The notes beneath the pieces were generated by a model. The model did not search any database. It was given only the letters and a program-made list of their open reading frames with translations, and was not told the DNA's origin. From Ruegeria sp. 6PALISEP08 (GTDB lineage Bacteria; Pseudomonadota; Alphaproteobacteria; Rhodobacterales; Rhodobacteraceae), in NCBI RefSeq assembly GCF_001238295.1, contig NZ_LGXZ01000004.1, positions 269,117 through 333,116 on the forward strand: a stretch of 64,000 nt of DNA, read 5' to 3'. Shown here piece after piece: positions 43,777 through 52,862 of the stretch. The stretch's first letter is position 1. Each line of letters starts with the position of its first letter. The position numbers and the translations under genes are program-made.

Positions 43777-44534
43777 GACGCACCCCCGGTTTCGATCCGC
43801 AACGTAGCGCCGCAATGTTTGCAATGCACCGCGTCCGGATCATGCCGAAACAAACCGCAGCTTGGGCATTTATGGCGTACTTTCTGGGGCATGAAAATTG
43901 CCTGTGCCAGCCGGACAAAAAGCGCCACACCCACCACCATGATAAAGACCGAAAACAGCTTGCCGCCCGGTGTGGGCAAGGTGATATCGCCAAATCCAGT
44001 GGTCGTCAGAGTTGCCATGGTGAAATAGAGCGCATCAATATAGGGCGTCTGCGAGTCTGCAGGAATGAAGAACACCAGAACGGCGGTCGAGGTCGCAAAG
44101 ACGAAGACCAGCAGGTTGATTGCGGCAATAACGGCGTCTTCGTGGGTTCGAAAAAAATGGCTGTCGCGCCGTAGATCCCTCAGCAGGTGATAGGAATGGA
44201 TCAACCGCAAGGCACGCAAGATCCGTAGAAACGCAAGGTTGCCAGTCAGGAACGGATCAAGCACCAGAGACACAATAACAACGATATCCGCCAGCGTGTA
44301 AATCTGGCGCAACAATTTCCGACGATCCTTGGCGATCCAAAGCCGTGCCGAGAAATCCAGCAAAATCAGAAAGCCGATCAGCATGCTTGCGGCCGTGACG
44401 CCCGGCCCATTTGGAAAATGGGCCGTGGCGACAAAAAACACGATCGACACGATGTCAAACACGATCAAGCCATAGCGAAACCAGACCGAAATCGGATCAT
44501 GTCCGATATACAGGTATTTCACCGTCTGCTTCAT
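43773..44534 (-). CDS. Voltage-gated-type potassium channel with C-terminal zinc ribbon
   Basis: A 253-residue six-helix channel. The S4-like segment FLRILRALRLIHSYHLLRDLRRD (about 102-124) has regularly spaced arginines. The selectivity filter is TTGFGD at 178-183, a GFG variant of the GYG pore. The tail carries a predicted zinc ribbon, C223-x2-C226 and C238-x2-C241. The ATG at 44534 follows AGGGCGGA; an in-frame ATG at 44594 lacks a site. It converges with cobS, overlapping by 4 bases. Ion selectivity and gating are inferred from the fold. Confidence 0.9.
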   Translation of the reverse strand: MKQTVKYLYIGHDPISVWFRYGLIVFDIVSIVFFVATAHFPNGPGVTAASMLIGFLILLDFSARLWIAKDRRKLLRQIYTLADIVVIVSLVLDPFLTGNLAFLRILRALRLIHSYHLLRDLRRDSHFFRTHEDAVIAAINLLVFVFATSTAVLVFFIPADSQTPYIDALYFTMATLTTTGFGDITLPTPGGKLFSVFIMVVGVALFVRLAQAIFMPQKVRHKCPSCGLFRHDPDAVHCKHCGATLRIETGGAS

Positions 44535-44599
44535 ATCCGCCCTGTATCGTGCTGCATATAAAGTGAAATTAACGGCAGTTGCGCAAATCGCCAAGCCAC

Positions 44600-44630
44600 G
44601 AAAAAGGCCGCCCCAAATGGAGCGGCCTCA
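44600..44630 (-). terminator. Rho-independent terminator of carD
   Basis: Arms AGGCCGC (44605-44611) and GCGGCCT (44622-44628) around a 10-base loop are followed on the minus strand by TTTTT. It lies about 20 bases beyond the carD stop. On the plus strand the T tract comes 8 bases later, so it mainly serves carD. Confidence 0.8.
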
Positions 44631-44647
44631 AGCAGTTTTTGGTGCGA

Positions 44648-45157
44648 TCAGGCAGCGCGCGAGGTCAGTACTTCGTCAACCTGCTTCGCGGCCGAAACTT
44701 CGCCAGCCCCGGACACGGCTGCAACCTCGCGAGTCAGACGTTCCAGAGCAGCTTCATAAAGCTGACGCTCGGAATAGCTCTGCTCGCGCTGGTCATCGGT
44801 GCGATGCAAGTCGCGGACAACCTCGGCAATCGAGATCAGATCACCCGAGTTGATTTTCTGTTCATATTCCTGGGCGCGACGGGACCACATGGCGCGTTTG
44901 ACCTTGGCCTTGCCCTTCAGCGTCTTCATCGCCTGGCTGATCACATCCGGCGAGCTCAGCGACCGCAGACCGGATTCGGTGGCCTTGTTGGTCGGCACGC
45001 GCAGAGTCATCTTGTCTTTCTCAAATGAGATGACAAACAGCTCGAGCGTGAACCCAGCGACATCCTGTTCTTCGATCGAGATGATCTGGCCTACGCCATG
45101 TGCGGGGTAGACAACATAGTCGTTCGGGCGGAATTCGAGCTTTTTCGACTTTGTCAT
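44648..45157 (-). CDS. carD: CarD family RNA polymerase-binding transcription factor
   Basis: A 169-residue CarD-type regulator that binds the RNA polymerase beta subunit and stabilises open promoter complexes, mostly at growth genes. The RNA-polymerase-interacting Tudor-like domain is residues 8-70 (FRPNDYVVYPAHGVGQIISIEEQDVAG...FEKDKMTLRVPTNKA). The helical DNA-binding domain follows (SLSSPDVISQAMKTLKGKAKVKRAMWSRRAQEYEQKINSGD), including the conserved tryptophan W91. AAGGATA lies upstream of ATG. Confidence 0.95.
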   Translation of the reverse strand: MTKSKKLEFRPNDYVVYPAHGVGQIISIEEQDVAGFTLELFVISFEKDKMTLRVPTNKATESGLRSLSSPDVISQAMKTLKGKAKVKRAMWSRRAQEYEQKINSGDLISIAEVVRDLHRTDDQREQSYSERQLYEAALERLTREVAAVSGAGEVSAAKQVDEVLTSRAA

Positions 45158-45440
45158 TCAGTTTTATCCTTGCTTGCGGACCGGGACGCAGACAACAAAA
45201 GCACCACATGCGGGGACTGTCTCAGCCCCGTCAGGCGGCGTTTCTGTCATAAATTCAAAACTCCAAAGCGAGCGTACTTTCGGAGCGCATCCCAATCTCG
45301 GTCATCATACAGGCTGAGAGTATATCACAAAAATACGACGCCCGAAAGTTTACCCTACGGGAATTTTTCGAATTATACGCGCATTCAAACAGTTACTTGG
45401 CGAACTTCGCGCCAAAAGAAGCAGCGCTGTGGCGAATCGC
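45158..45440. other. 283-base non-coding gap between fdxA and carD
   Basis: No convincing gene is seen. It should contain the carD promoter and 5' leader. A GC-rich imperfect hairpin (GGGGACTG...CAGCCCC at 45213-45229) lies about 60 bases before the carD start and may belong to the leader. AT-rich stretches at 45305-45380 could hold the promoter, but I could not assign clear -35 and -10 boxes. Confidence 0.4.
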
Positions 45441-45779
45441 TTAACCGCCTTCGCCGGGTGCTTCTGAGAAATACTTCTCCATCTTGCCATCTTCACCGTC
45501 ACGTTCTTCCGCGCCGGGCAGCGGATCTTTCTTGGTGACGATGACCGGCCACTGTTCCGAGAACTTGCGGTTGAACTCGACCCATTGCTCCATCCCCGGC
45601 TCGGTATCCGGACGGATTGCGTCGGCCGGGCATTCCGGTTCGCACACGCCGCAATCGATGCATTCGTCGGGGTGAATGACCAATGTGTTCTCACCTTCAT
45701 AGAAACAGTCCACCGGACATACTTCGACACAGTCGGTGTATTTGCAGGCGATACAGTTTTCGGTGACAACATAGGTCAT
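45441..45779 (-). CDS. fdxA: Seven-iron ferredoxin FdxA
   Basis: A 112-residue ferredoxin of the 7Fe type. The N-terminal half reads [28 protein letters not shown], giving the cysteines of a 3Fe-4S and a 4Fe-4S cluster, with the second cluster in [12 protein letters not shown]. The C-terminal extension with [16 protein letters not shown] is typical of the FdxA group. It lies between the S4 gene and carD in a conserved order. An electron carrier of unspecified partner. Confidence 0.95.
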   Translation of the reverse strand: MTYVVTENCIACKYTDCVEVCPVDCFYEGENTLVIHPDECIDCGVCEPECPADAIRPDTEPGMEQWVEFNRKFSEQWPVIVTKKDPLPGAEERDGEDGKMEKYFSEAPGEGG

Positions 45780-45845
45780 GATCGGATTCCCGTTTGCGGT
45801 TTGAGCGACTAGCTAATTCAGTCTGGCCTACTCTTCAAGATAGGA

Positions 45846-46211
45846 TCAGCGATCTTCTGTGCGAGAAAGATCAAGAGCGCGTCGATCTTTCTTGGTTGGG
45901 CGACCCTTTCCTTCAAACCCGGGATTCTTTGGAGGCACGTCCTGCTTTTCGGTCATATCGAGGTACAACGTTTGCGCCTCGGGGGCCGGACCACGACGTT
46001 CACCCAGTTTTTCCACGCGTACAACGCGCACGATACGGCCCTGAGGAAAGGTCAGAACGTCGCCGGGTGACACGGTCTGTGCCGGTTTTATCACCCGGTT
46101 TCCGTTCAATCGGACATAGCCACCGCTGACCTGTTTAGCGGCCAGGCTGCGGGTCTTGAAGAACCGCGCCTGCCACAACCATTTGTCGATCCGCAGCTTG
46201 GCATCAGCCAT
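45846..46211 (-). CDS. S4-domain RNA-binding protein (Hsp15/HslR-like)
   Basis: A 121-residue basic protein. The S4 domain is residues 6-65 (LRIDKWLWQARFFKTRSLAAKQVSGGYVRLNGNRVIKPAQTVSPGDVLTF), as in Hsp15, which binds stalled 50S subunits with nascent chains. The tail is charged (KGRPTKKDRRALDLSRTEDR). It starts 6 bases after the helicase stop, so the two are co-transcribed. Function in ribosome rescue is known for the family, inferred here. Confidence 0.92.
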   Translation of the reverse strand: MADAKLRIDKWLWQARFFKTRSLAAKQVSGGYVRLNGNRVIKPAQTVSPGDVLTFPQGRIVRVVRVEKLGERRGPAPEAQTLYLDMTEKQDVPPKNPGFEGKGRPTKKDRRALDLSRTEDR

Positions 46212-46217
46212 ATTGCG

Positions 46218-49034
46218 TCAGTTGCCGTCCTTCAAACCCATCAGCGCAGCGGCGAACGGGTTGTCGGGATCGATGGCCTTTTCCTTTTTCGGAGGCCGTG
46301 ACGAGAAAGTCTTGGCACCCTGAGGTTTGCCGCCCTTCTTGCCGTGAGGCTTGCCGCGACCATCCTGAGGCTTACCACGCGGTTTGCCTTTACCTTGCCC
46401 TTGCTCACGACGCGGGCCACGGTTGGGTTGCCGCTGACGACCCCAGGTGAAGGTAAAGAAAACCTCAACCTCTGGCTCATCCGATGCGGCGTCAGACGCT
46501 GGTGCCTCGGCTGCCGCCTCGGGGCTTGTCGTAGTCTCGGCCGGCGCCTCTGCGGGTGCCACAACCTCTTCCGAAGTAGCCTCTGCGGCTTGGGTTTCAT
46601 CTGCGGCGGCCTGATCAGGTGCTTCAGTCGCGGGCATTTCCACAGGGGCCTGTTTGACCTTTTCACGCTCGCCACGCTCGGCTTTGTACCCCAAGCCTTG
46701 CATCAGGTCTGCAAACTGTTCCAACGTCATACCGGTGATCGAAAGCATATCCGGCTTGGCTTCGAACCCGCCCCGGCTGTCTTCGGCGCGCAGCATGTCG
46801 GCCAGACGTTCCAGCATGTCGATCCGGATCGAACGCTCGCCCGCATCGCGGTAGCCGCACATGGTGTCGTATCCCTGCGGCGCATCCTTGGCGATGGGCA
46901 CAGTGACCAGACCCGGAGGCGGAGCTTCGGGGAACTCCTGCAAACCGCTGGACAACGCCCACAGCACCAGACGCAGGCGCGTCGGTGCGGGTTTCAGCAG
47001 CAGCGGCATGAAGATCGTGAACTGGCCAAACCGGATGCCGTGCTTGCGCAGCGCACCGCGGGAGTCCTGATCCAGATCCTTGACCTCTTGCGCGACCTGC
47101 GCGCGGGGCAGTACGCCCAGCGCTTCGACCATGCGGAACGCAAAGCCCTTGGCCAGACCAGTCAGTTCTTCATCGCGTGACAGGTTCAGCAGCGGCTCGA
47201 ACAGCGCGGCGACCTTGCGGTCGATGAAATGCTGCAACCGGCGCTGCACTTTCTGTTCGACATCCGGCCCTGCGGTTTCGTCCACAAAAACTTCGACCAT
47301 CGGCTTGAGAGACTCTGCCCCGGCAACCAGTTTGCCGACGGCGTATTCGCCCCACATCAGGCCACCCTGATCAGTGAAATCAATTTCGGTATCGGGCGCA
47401 TTGTAGAAGCGATCGGCGCGCAGATGGAATTGCGGCGCGAGTGCTTGCAAGGACGCCGATTTCAGAGCTTTCGCCTCGGTTCCCTGCGCGCTTTTGTCCG
47501 GCGTGAACCGGAACCCTTCCAGACGACCGACGAATTCGCCTTCGACGGTCACTTCACCCTTGTCATTTACTTCGGCCAAAAGGGCCTCCTTCTGTTTGAG
47601 CCGGCGCAGCAAAACAGATGTACGCCGGTCCACAAATCTTTGAGTCAGACGCTCATGTAACGCGTCTGACAATCTGTCTTCTACAGTGCGCGTTTCGTCA
47701 CGCCAATGCGATTCGTCACGGACCCAGCCGTTTCGTTGCGCAACATATGTCCAAGTGCGAATATATGCCAACCTTTTGGACAATGCGTCAATATCGCCAT
47801 GGGTTTGATCGATCCGGCGAATCTGTCTTGCCATGAAGTCATCAGGAACGCCCCCCCTTTCATGCAAGTGGCCAAAGATCACCTCGAGCAAGCTGGCGTG
47901 TTCTGCATGGCTGATGCCGCGAAAATCGGGAATCCGGCACACATCCCACAGCAAACGGATGGATTGCGGGTCGCTGGCACGAGCAACGACCTCGGTCACT
48001 TGCGACAAGGATTTCAGCGCATTCAGGTCGTCCGCAGGGCGCGCTTTGGTCAGGTGCTCGTCATTTGGGCTGACCTCAAGCGAGGCGATCAGCGCGTCGA
48101 TTGAGCCGAACCGCAAGGCGGCATTCCGCCAGTTCAGCTTTTTCATCGGCGTGAACCGGCTGTCCATGATGGCCTGCGCCACGCCTTCGTCCAGTGGCGG
48201 AGCCTCGCCCGTCACGCCAAAGGTGCCATCGGACATCCCGCGACCGGCCCGGCCTGCAATCTGCGCCAGTTCGTTCGGGGCCAGCGGTCGCATCCGGCGG
48301 CCATCAAATTTGGTCAGGGATGAAAACGCCACATGGTTCACATCAAGGTTCAACCCCATCCCGATTGCGTCGGTCGCAACAAGATAATCGACCTCGCCAT
48401 TCTGGTAGAGATCGACTTGTGCGTTGCGCGTGCGCGGGCTGAGTGCGCCCATAACCACGGCTGCACCACCTTTCTGGCGGCGCAGCAATTCGGCGATGGC
48501 ATACACATTTTCGACCGAGAACCCGACGATGGCACTGCGTGCGGGCATCCGGCTGATCTTTTTGGACCCCGAATAGACAAGCTGCGACATTCGTTCGCGC
48601 CGCACAAACTGCGCTTCGGGCACCAGGGCGGCAATCGGACCGCGCATGGTGTCAGAGCCAAGGAATAGTGTTTCATTTGTCCCCCGCGCACGCAACAGGC
48701 GGTCGGTGAAGACATGGCCGCGTTCGGGATCGGTGCAGAGTTGGACTTCGTCGATCGCAACGAAATCTGCCCCCATGCCATCGGGCATCGCCTCGACTGT
48801 GCAGACCCAATATTGGGTGCGCGGCGGCACGATGCGCTCTTCACCCGTGACCAGCGCCACAACAGACGGCCCGCGAATGGCGACGATCTTGTCATAGACC
48901 TCGCGCGCTAGCAGCCGCAGCGGCAAACCGATCACGCCGGTGCGGTATCCCAGCATCCGTTCGATCGCATAGTGGGTTTTGCCTGTGTTTGTCGGGCCCA
49001 AAACGGCCACTACTCGGGATGACCCGCTCACCAT
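46218..49034 (-). CDS. SUV3-like superfamily 2 helicase with basic low-complexity tail
   Basis: A 938-residue helicase. Walker A is GPTNTGKTH at 13-21, the DEVQ box at 95-98, and the SF2 motif VI region QIAGRAGRGMSDG near 262. DEVQ and the C-terminal layout match SUV3 and similar bacterial proteins, not DEAD-box enzymes. The last ~150 residues are Glu/Ala-rich, then Gly/Lys/Pro/Arg-rich with repeated GKP, likely disordered and RNA-binding. RNA unwinding in degradation is the family role. It heads the operon helicase - S4 and lies just downstream of a TPR gene. Confidence 0.92.
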   Translation of the reverse strand: MVSGSSRVVAVLGPTNTGKTHYAIERMLGYRTGVIGLPLRLLAREVYDKIVAIRGPSVVALVTGEERIVPPRTQYWVCTVEAMPDGMGADFVAIDEVQLCTDPERGHVFTDRLLRARGTNETLFLGSDTMRGPIAALVPEAQFVRRERMSQLVYSGSKKISRMPARSAIVGFSVENVYAIAELLRRQKGGAAVVMGALSPRTRNAQVDLYQNGEVDYLVATDAIGMGLNLDVNHVAFSSLTKFDGRRMRPLAPNELAQIAGRAGRGMSDGTFGVTGEAPPLDEGVAQAIMDSRFTPMKKLNWRNAALRFGSIDALIASLEVSPNDEHLTKARPADDLNALKSLSQVTEVVARASDPQSIRLLWDVCRIPDFRGISHAEHASLLEVIFGHLHERGGVPDDFMARQIRRIDQTHGDIDALSKRLAYIRTWTYVAQRNGWVRDESHWRDETRTVEDRLSDALHERLTQRFVDRRTSVLLRRLKQKEALLAEVNDKGEVTVEGEFVGRLEGFRFTPDKSAQGTEAKALKSASLQALAPQFHLRADRFYNAPDTEIDFTDQGGLMWGEYAVGKLVAGAESLKPMVEVFVDETAGPDVEQKVQRRLQHFIDRKVAALFEPLLNLSRDEELTGLAKGFAFRMVEALGVLPRAQVAQEVKDLDQDSRGALRKHGIRFGQFTIFMPLLLKPAPTRLRLVLWALSSGLQEFPEAPPPGLVTVPIAKDAPQGYDTMCGYRDAGERSIRIDMLERLADMLRAEDSRGGFEAKPDMLSITGMTLEQFADLMQGLGYKAERGEREKVKQAPVEMPATEAPDQAAADETQAAEATSEEVVAPAEAPAETTTSPEAAAEAPASDAASDEPEVEVFFTFTWGRQRQPNRGPRREQGQGKGKPRGKPQDGRGKPHGKKGGKPQGAKTFSSRPPKKEKAIDPDNPFAAALMGLKDGN

Positions 49035-49052
49035 TGCCCCCTGCCCCGGACC

Positions 49053-49622
49053 TTACAGCGCTGCGCCTTCGATCTGAGGCTTCAGTCGATTCACCGCATT
49101 GGTTACTTCTTCGTGATGGGGATGTATAGCCAAGGCCCGCGAATACGCGTCATAGGCTTTCTGAGGTTCTCCGATAATCTCAAAGATCAGACCCAGCCCG
49201 TATATCGCCTGATAGTTGTTGGGGTTGAGGGTCAATGCGTGCTCCAGATCAGCCGCCGCCATTCCGAACCGTTCCATCCCGAAAAATGCCGAGGCGCGTA
49301 CATGCCAGCCTTCTGCAAATTCGGGTGCGTGATCCGTCAACGCAGTCAGATGGTCCAACGCGGCATCGATATCTCCGCCATCAAGGGCTTCGCGACCGCG
49401 TTCCAATAGCAGATCCGCCGAGGCCGAGCCGGACTGCGCCCACAACGCTTGCAGTTGCCGGTCCAGCGCCATTGCCTGTTCGGGCGAGGACTCGGCCAGT
49501 TGCTCCAGCAGCGCGCCCTCATCCCGCAAATCCGCCTGTTGCGCGAGGCAACTGGTGGAAAACGTGACTAGGACAACAAGTGCCGCAACGGTACCTTTGA
49601 GATTGTGGATTGCAATGATCAT
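49053..49622 (-). CDS. Tetratricopeptide repeat protein, exported
   Basis: A 189-residue protein with an N-terminal signal sequence (GTVAALVVLVTFSTSCLA), possibly a lipoprotein because a Cys follows FSTS, though the lipobox SCLA is imperfect. Three TPR-like units follow between about 75 and 180 (GDIDAALDHLTALTDHAPEFAEGWH, GMAAADLEHALTLNPNNYQAIY, GEPQKAYDAYSRALAIHPHHEE). Start at 49622 fits the signal; the in-frame ATG at 49661 adds 13 polar residues. It ends 18 bases before the helicase start. Function unknown. Confidence 0.82.
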   Translation of the reverse strand: MIIAIHNLKGTVAALVVLVTFSTSCLAQQADLRDEGALLEQLAESSPEQAMALDRQLQALWAQSGSASADLLLERGREALDGGDIDAALDHLTALTDHAPEFAEGWHVRASAFFGMERFGMAAADLEHALTLNPNNYQAIYGLGLIFEIIGEPQKAYDAYSRALAIHPHHEEVTNAVNRLKPQIEGAAL

Positions 49623-49691
49623 AACAATAGTCAGTGTAGCGTTGCGACCGGGGATGTCCATTCACGGCGCACTAACAAAATGAGGAAAAGC

Positions 49692-49982
49692 ATGAGCGAG
49701 ATTCTTGAAAAGGCGGCAGCCGCGCTGAATGAAAAACTGGAAGGCGGCGCGTTCGATGCCTCGGCCAAGTTTGCTATCGCCGATCTGGGCGCAATTGTTT
49801 TGGACGCAGACGGCGCGCGGGTCAGCGATGATGATGCTGATGTCACCATGAGCGCAGACGCCGACACGTTCGAGCAAATCCTCAGCGGTGAACTGAACCC
49901 CACCGGAGCGTTCATGTCCGGCAAGCTGAGCATTGATGGCGACATGGGCGTTGCCATGAAACTTGCATCGGTGCTGGCCTGA
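49692..49982 (+). CDS. SCP2 sterol-binding domain protein
   Basis: A 96-residue protein that is entirely an SCP2 domain, a lipid-carrying fold: SEILEKAAAALNEKL, AKFAIADLGAIVLDADGARVSDDDADVTMSADADTFEQILSGELNPTGAFMSGKLSIDGDMGVAMKLASVL. The ATG at 49692 follows GAGGAAAAG; earlier in-frame starts (49605, 49680) have no site. Its stop overlaps the start of the next gene by one base (TGATG), so it is coupled with the hydrolase. Probably a lipid carrier or chaperone. Confidence 0.93.
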   Translation: MSEILEKAAAALNEKLEGGAFDASAKFAIADLGAIVLDADGARVSDDDADVTMSADADTFEQILSGELNPTGAFMSGKLSIDGDMGVAMKLASVLA

Positions 49983-50944
49983 TGGAATTGACGCCGGCCC
50001 CTTTTTTTGAAGACGTGGCCGGCGGTCCCGCCGGTGGGAGCGCCCACTGGCTAATGACTTCGGACCAGATACGAATCCGGGTCGGCCATTGGCTGCCCGA
50101 AGGCGATGCGCGTGGCACCGTTCTGATGTTCCCCGGTCGAACCGAGTATATCGAAAAATACGGAAGCACCGCAGCCGAGTTCATCCAACGCGGCTTTGCT
50201 ATGCTTGCCGTTGATTGGCGCGGTCAGGGCCTGGCAGATCGCCTGCTGGACAATCCCCGTATCGGCCATGTCGATCAGTTCACGGACTATCAGCACGACG
50301 TTCAGGCCACGCTTGATTATGCCCATTCGCTGAACCTGCCAAAGCCCTGGTACGTGATCGGACATTCGATGGGCGGTGCCATTGGTTTGCGGGCCGTAAT
50401 GGCACAGAAGGTCTTTGCAGCCTGTGCCTTCACCGGGCCGATGTGGGGCATTTTCTTCACTCCGGTCATGAAACCTCTCAGCCGTGTGACGGCCTATTGG
50501 GGCACAGCGCTTGGCCTTGGCGAAAAGACACCACCGACCACAACGCTGGAAAGCTATGTCCTGTCGCAGCCGTTCGAAGGCAACATGCTGACCCGCGATC
50601 CGGCGATGTTTCAGATGATGCAGGATCAGCTAAAGGCCCATCCCGAACTGGCGCTTGGGGCGCCCTCAAACCTTTGGTTGCGAGAATCGCTGAACGAATG
50701 TGCCTGGCTGATGGAACAACCCGCACCTGACACGTCCGGCCTGACCTTTCTTGGCAGCCACGAACAGATCGTAGACCGCAAGGCCATTCGCGCACGTATG
50801 GAAAACTGGCCAAACGGCACATTGGTCGAAATCCCGGATGGCGAGCACGAAGTGTTGATGGAGGCACCGGATGTGCGTGGGCCGGTTCTGGATCAGATGG
50901 CCGAACATTTTCTGTCTAATCAAACCCGTTCTTCCGAGGGCTGA
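49982..50944 (+). CDS. Alpha/beta hydrolase (lysophospholipase-like)
   Basis: A 320-residue hydrolase with nucleophile S129 in GHSMGGAIGLRAV. The VLMFPGRTEYIEKYG and LAVDWRGQGLADRLLDNPRIGHV segments are typical of monoacylglycerol/lysophospholipase-type enzymes (Hydrolase_4). The acid and histidine candidates are in FLGSHEQIVDRKAI and IPDGEHEVLMEAP. It overlaps the SCP2 gene by one base. Lipid deacylation is likely, fitting a partnership with the SCP2 protein. Confidence 0.9.
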   Translation: MELTPAPFFEDVAGGPAGGSAHWLMTSDQIRIRVGHWLPEGDARGTVLMFPGRTEYIEKYGSTAAEFIQRGFAMLAVDWRGQGLADRLLDNPRIGHVDQFTDYQHDVQATLDYAHSLNLPKPWYVIGHSMGGAIGLRAVMAQKVFAACAFTGPMWGIFFTPVMKPLSRVTAYWGTALGLGEKTPPTTTLESYVLSQPFEGNMLTRDPAMFQMMQDQLKAHPELALGAPSNLWLRESLNECAWLMEQPAPDTSGLTFLGSHEQIVDRKAIRARMENWPNGTLVEIPDGEHEVLMEAPDVRGPVLDQMAEHFLSNQTRSSEG

Positions 50945-51041
50945 AAACCTGGACCCTTTCTTCCACCCGGAAGACTGGCCGCTTGTGATCCGTGCGCGCC
51001 AGCCCTAGATGATTGCAAAAGCTATCTACAAAAGGTGATCC

Positions 51042-52862
51042 ATGCGCGACCTTCCCTTTCCCGTCCGTGACGCAAACGCAATGGGCGGTGCCGACAATCT
51101 GGGCAATCTTCCGGAATGGGATCTGAGCGATCTCTACACCTCGGAAGAAGCGCCCGAACTTGAGCGCGATCTGGGCTGGCTGGAAGGCGAATGCGCCGCC
51201 TTTGCCGCGGATTACGAAGGCAAACTGGCCGATCTGGACGCAAGTGGCCTGCTGGCCTGTGTGTTGCGCAACGAAAAGATCAATTCCATTGCCGGACGCA
51301 TCATGTCTTTCGCCGGCCTGCGCTATTACCAACTGACCACGGATGCCGAGCGCGCCAAATTCCTGTCCGACATGCAGGAAAAAATCACGATCTTCACCAC
51401 ACCGTTGGTCTTTTTCACACTGGAAATAAACCGGATCGAGGATAGCGCTCTGAAAGCGCGTTTCGACGCCAATGCCGATCTGGCACGGTATGAGCCCGTT
51501 TTCCGCCGCATCCGTGCGATGAAGCCCTACCAACTGTCTGATGAGCTGGAAAAGTTCCTACACGATCTGGGTGTTGTCGGCGACGCATGGGAACGTCTGT
51601 TTGATGAAACTATTGCCGGACTGATATTTGTGGTTGACGGCGAAGAGCTGAACATCGAAGGCACCCTAAACTTGTTGACCGAGCAAGATCGCTCCAAGCG
51701 CGAAGCGGCTGCGCGCGAGCTTGCATCGGTGTTTCAGGACAACATCAAAACCTTTGCCCGCGTTCACAACACGCAATCCAAGGAAAAGGAAATCGTCGAC
51801 CGCTGGCGCAATATGCCCAGCGCTCAGACCGGGCGTCACCTGTCCAACGATGTCGAACCCGAAGTGGTCGAAGCCCTGCGCGAGGCGGTCGTGGCCGCGT
51901 ATCCCAAGCTCAGCCACCGGTATTATGAACTGAAACGCAAATGGCTTGGTCTGGACGTGATGCAGGTCTGGGACCGCAATGCACCGCTGCCGATGGAAGA
52001 CACGCGCGTCGTCAATTGGAACGAAGCCGAAAAGACCGTTATGGACGCCTATGACGCCTTCGATCCCCGCATGGGTGAGATCGCAGCCCCGTTCTTTTCG
52101 AAGGGATGGATAGACGCTGCGGTGAAACCCGGTAAAGCACCCGGAGCTTTTGCTCATCCGACCGTTACCGATGTCCACCCCTACGTGATGCTCAACTATC
52201 TGGGCAAACAGCGCGACGTGATGACCCTGGCGCATGAGCTGGGACATGGTGTGCATCAGGTGCTGGCAGCCGATCAGGGTGAGATGCTGTCCTCAACCCC
52301 GCTGACGCTGGCTGAAACCGCCTCGGTCTTTGGCGAAATGCTGACCTTCCGTAAAATGCTGGATCAGGCCGAAACCCCGGAACAGCGCAAAGTGCTGCTG
52401 GCCGGCAAGGTCGAGGACATGATCAACACCGTGGTTCGCCAGATCGCCTTCTACGACTTTGAATGCAAGCTGCACGCCGCGCGCCGTGAGGGCGAGTTGA
52501 CCCCCGACGATATCAACGCCTTGTGGATGAGCGTTCAGGCCGAAAGCCTGGGCCCGGCATTTGAATTCATGGATGGGTACGAGACCTTCTGGGCCTACAT
52601 CCCGCACTTCGTGCATTCTCCCTTCTATGTCTATGCCTACGCCTTCGGCGACGGCTTGGTGAACGCACTCTATTCGGTTTACGAAAGCGGCGCGGAAGGA
52701 TTCGAGGACAAGTATTTCGAGATGCTGCGCGCTGGTGGGTCGAAGCATCACAAGGAACTGCTGGCGCCGTTTGGTTTGGACGCGAGCGATCCAAAGTTCT
52801 GGGACAAGGGCCTGTCGATGATCTCAGGCTTTATCGATGAGTTGGAGGCGATGGAGGCCTAG
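51042..52862 (+). CDS. pepF: M3 family oligoendopeptidase F
   Basis: A 606-residue zinc metallopeptidase that degrades short peptides in the cytoplasm. The HExxH motif is HELGH at 398-402, followed by an EXXS/T-type third ligand in LAETASVFGEM. FVHSPFYVYAYAFGDGLVNALYSVYE near 520-545 is typical of PepF. Length is normal. The convergent transporter gene begins at the base after its stop. Confidence 0.94.
   Translation: MRDLPFPVRDANAMGGADNLGNLPEWDLSDLYTSEEAPELERDLGWLEGECAAFAADYEGKLADLDASGLLACVLRNEKINSIAGRIMSFAGLRYYQLTTDAERAKFLSDMQEKITIFTTPLVFFTLEINRIEDSALKARFDANADLARYEPVFRRIRAMKPYQLSDELEKFLHDLGVVGDAWERLFDETIAGLIFVVDGEELNIEGTLNLLTEQDRSKREAAARELASVFQDNIKTFARVHNTQSKEKEIVDRWRNMPSAQTGRHLSNDVEPEVVEALREAVVAAYPKLSHRYYELKRKWLGLDVMQVWDRNAPLPMEDTRVVNWNEAEKTVMDAYDAFDPRMGEIAAPFFSKGWIDAAVKPGKAPGAFAHPTVTDVHPYVMLNYLGKQRDVMTLAHELGHGVHQVLAADQGEMLSSTPLTLAETASVFGEMLTFRKMLDQAETPEQRKVLLAGKVEDMINTVVRQIAFYDFECKLHAARREGELTPDDINALWMSVQAESLGPAFEFMDGYETFWAYIPHFVHSPFYVYAYAFGDGLVNALYSVYESGAEGFEDKYFEMLRAGGSKHHKELLAPFGLDASDPKFWDKGLSMISGFIDELEAMEA

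Noticed and set aside
46344..47180. Long plus-strand reading frame opposite the helicase gene
   Set aside because: It is rich in Arg/Gly and Cys without a domain, and lies over the low-complexity tail and helicase core encoded on the other strand.
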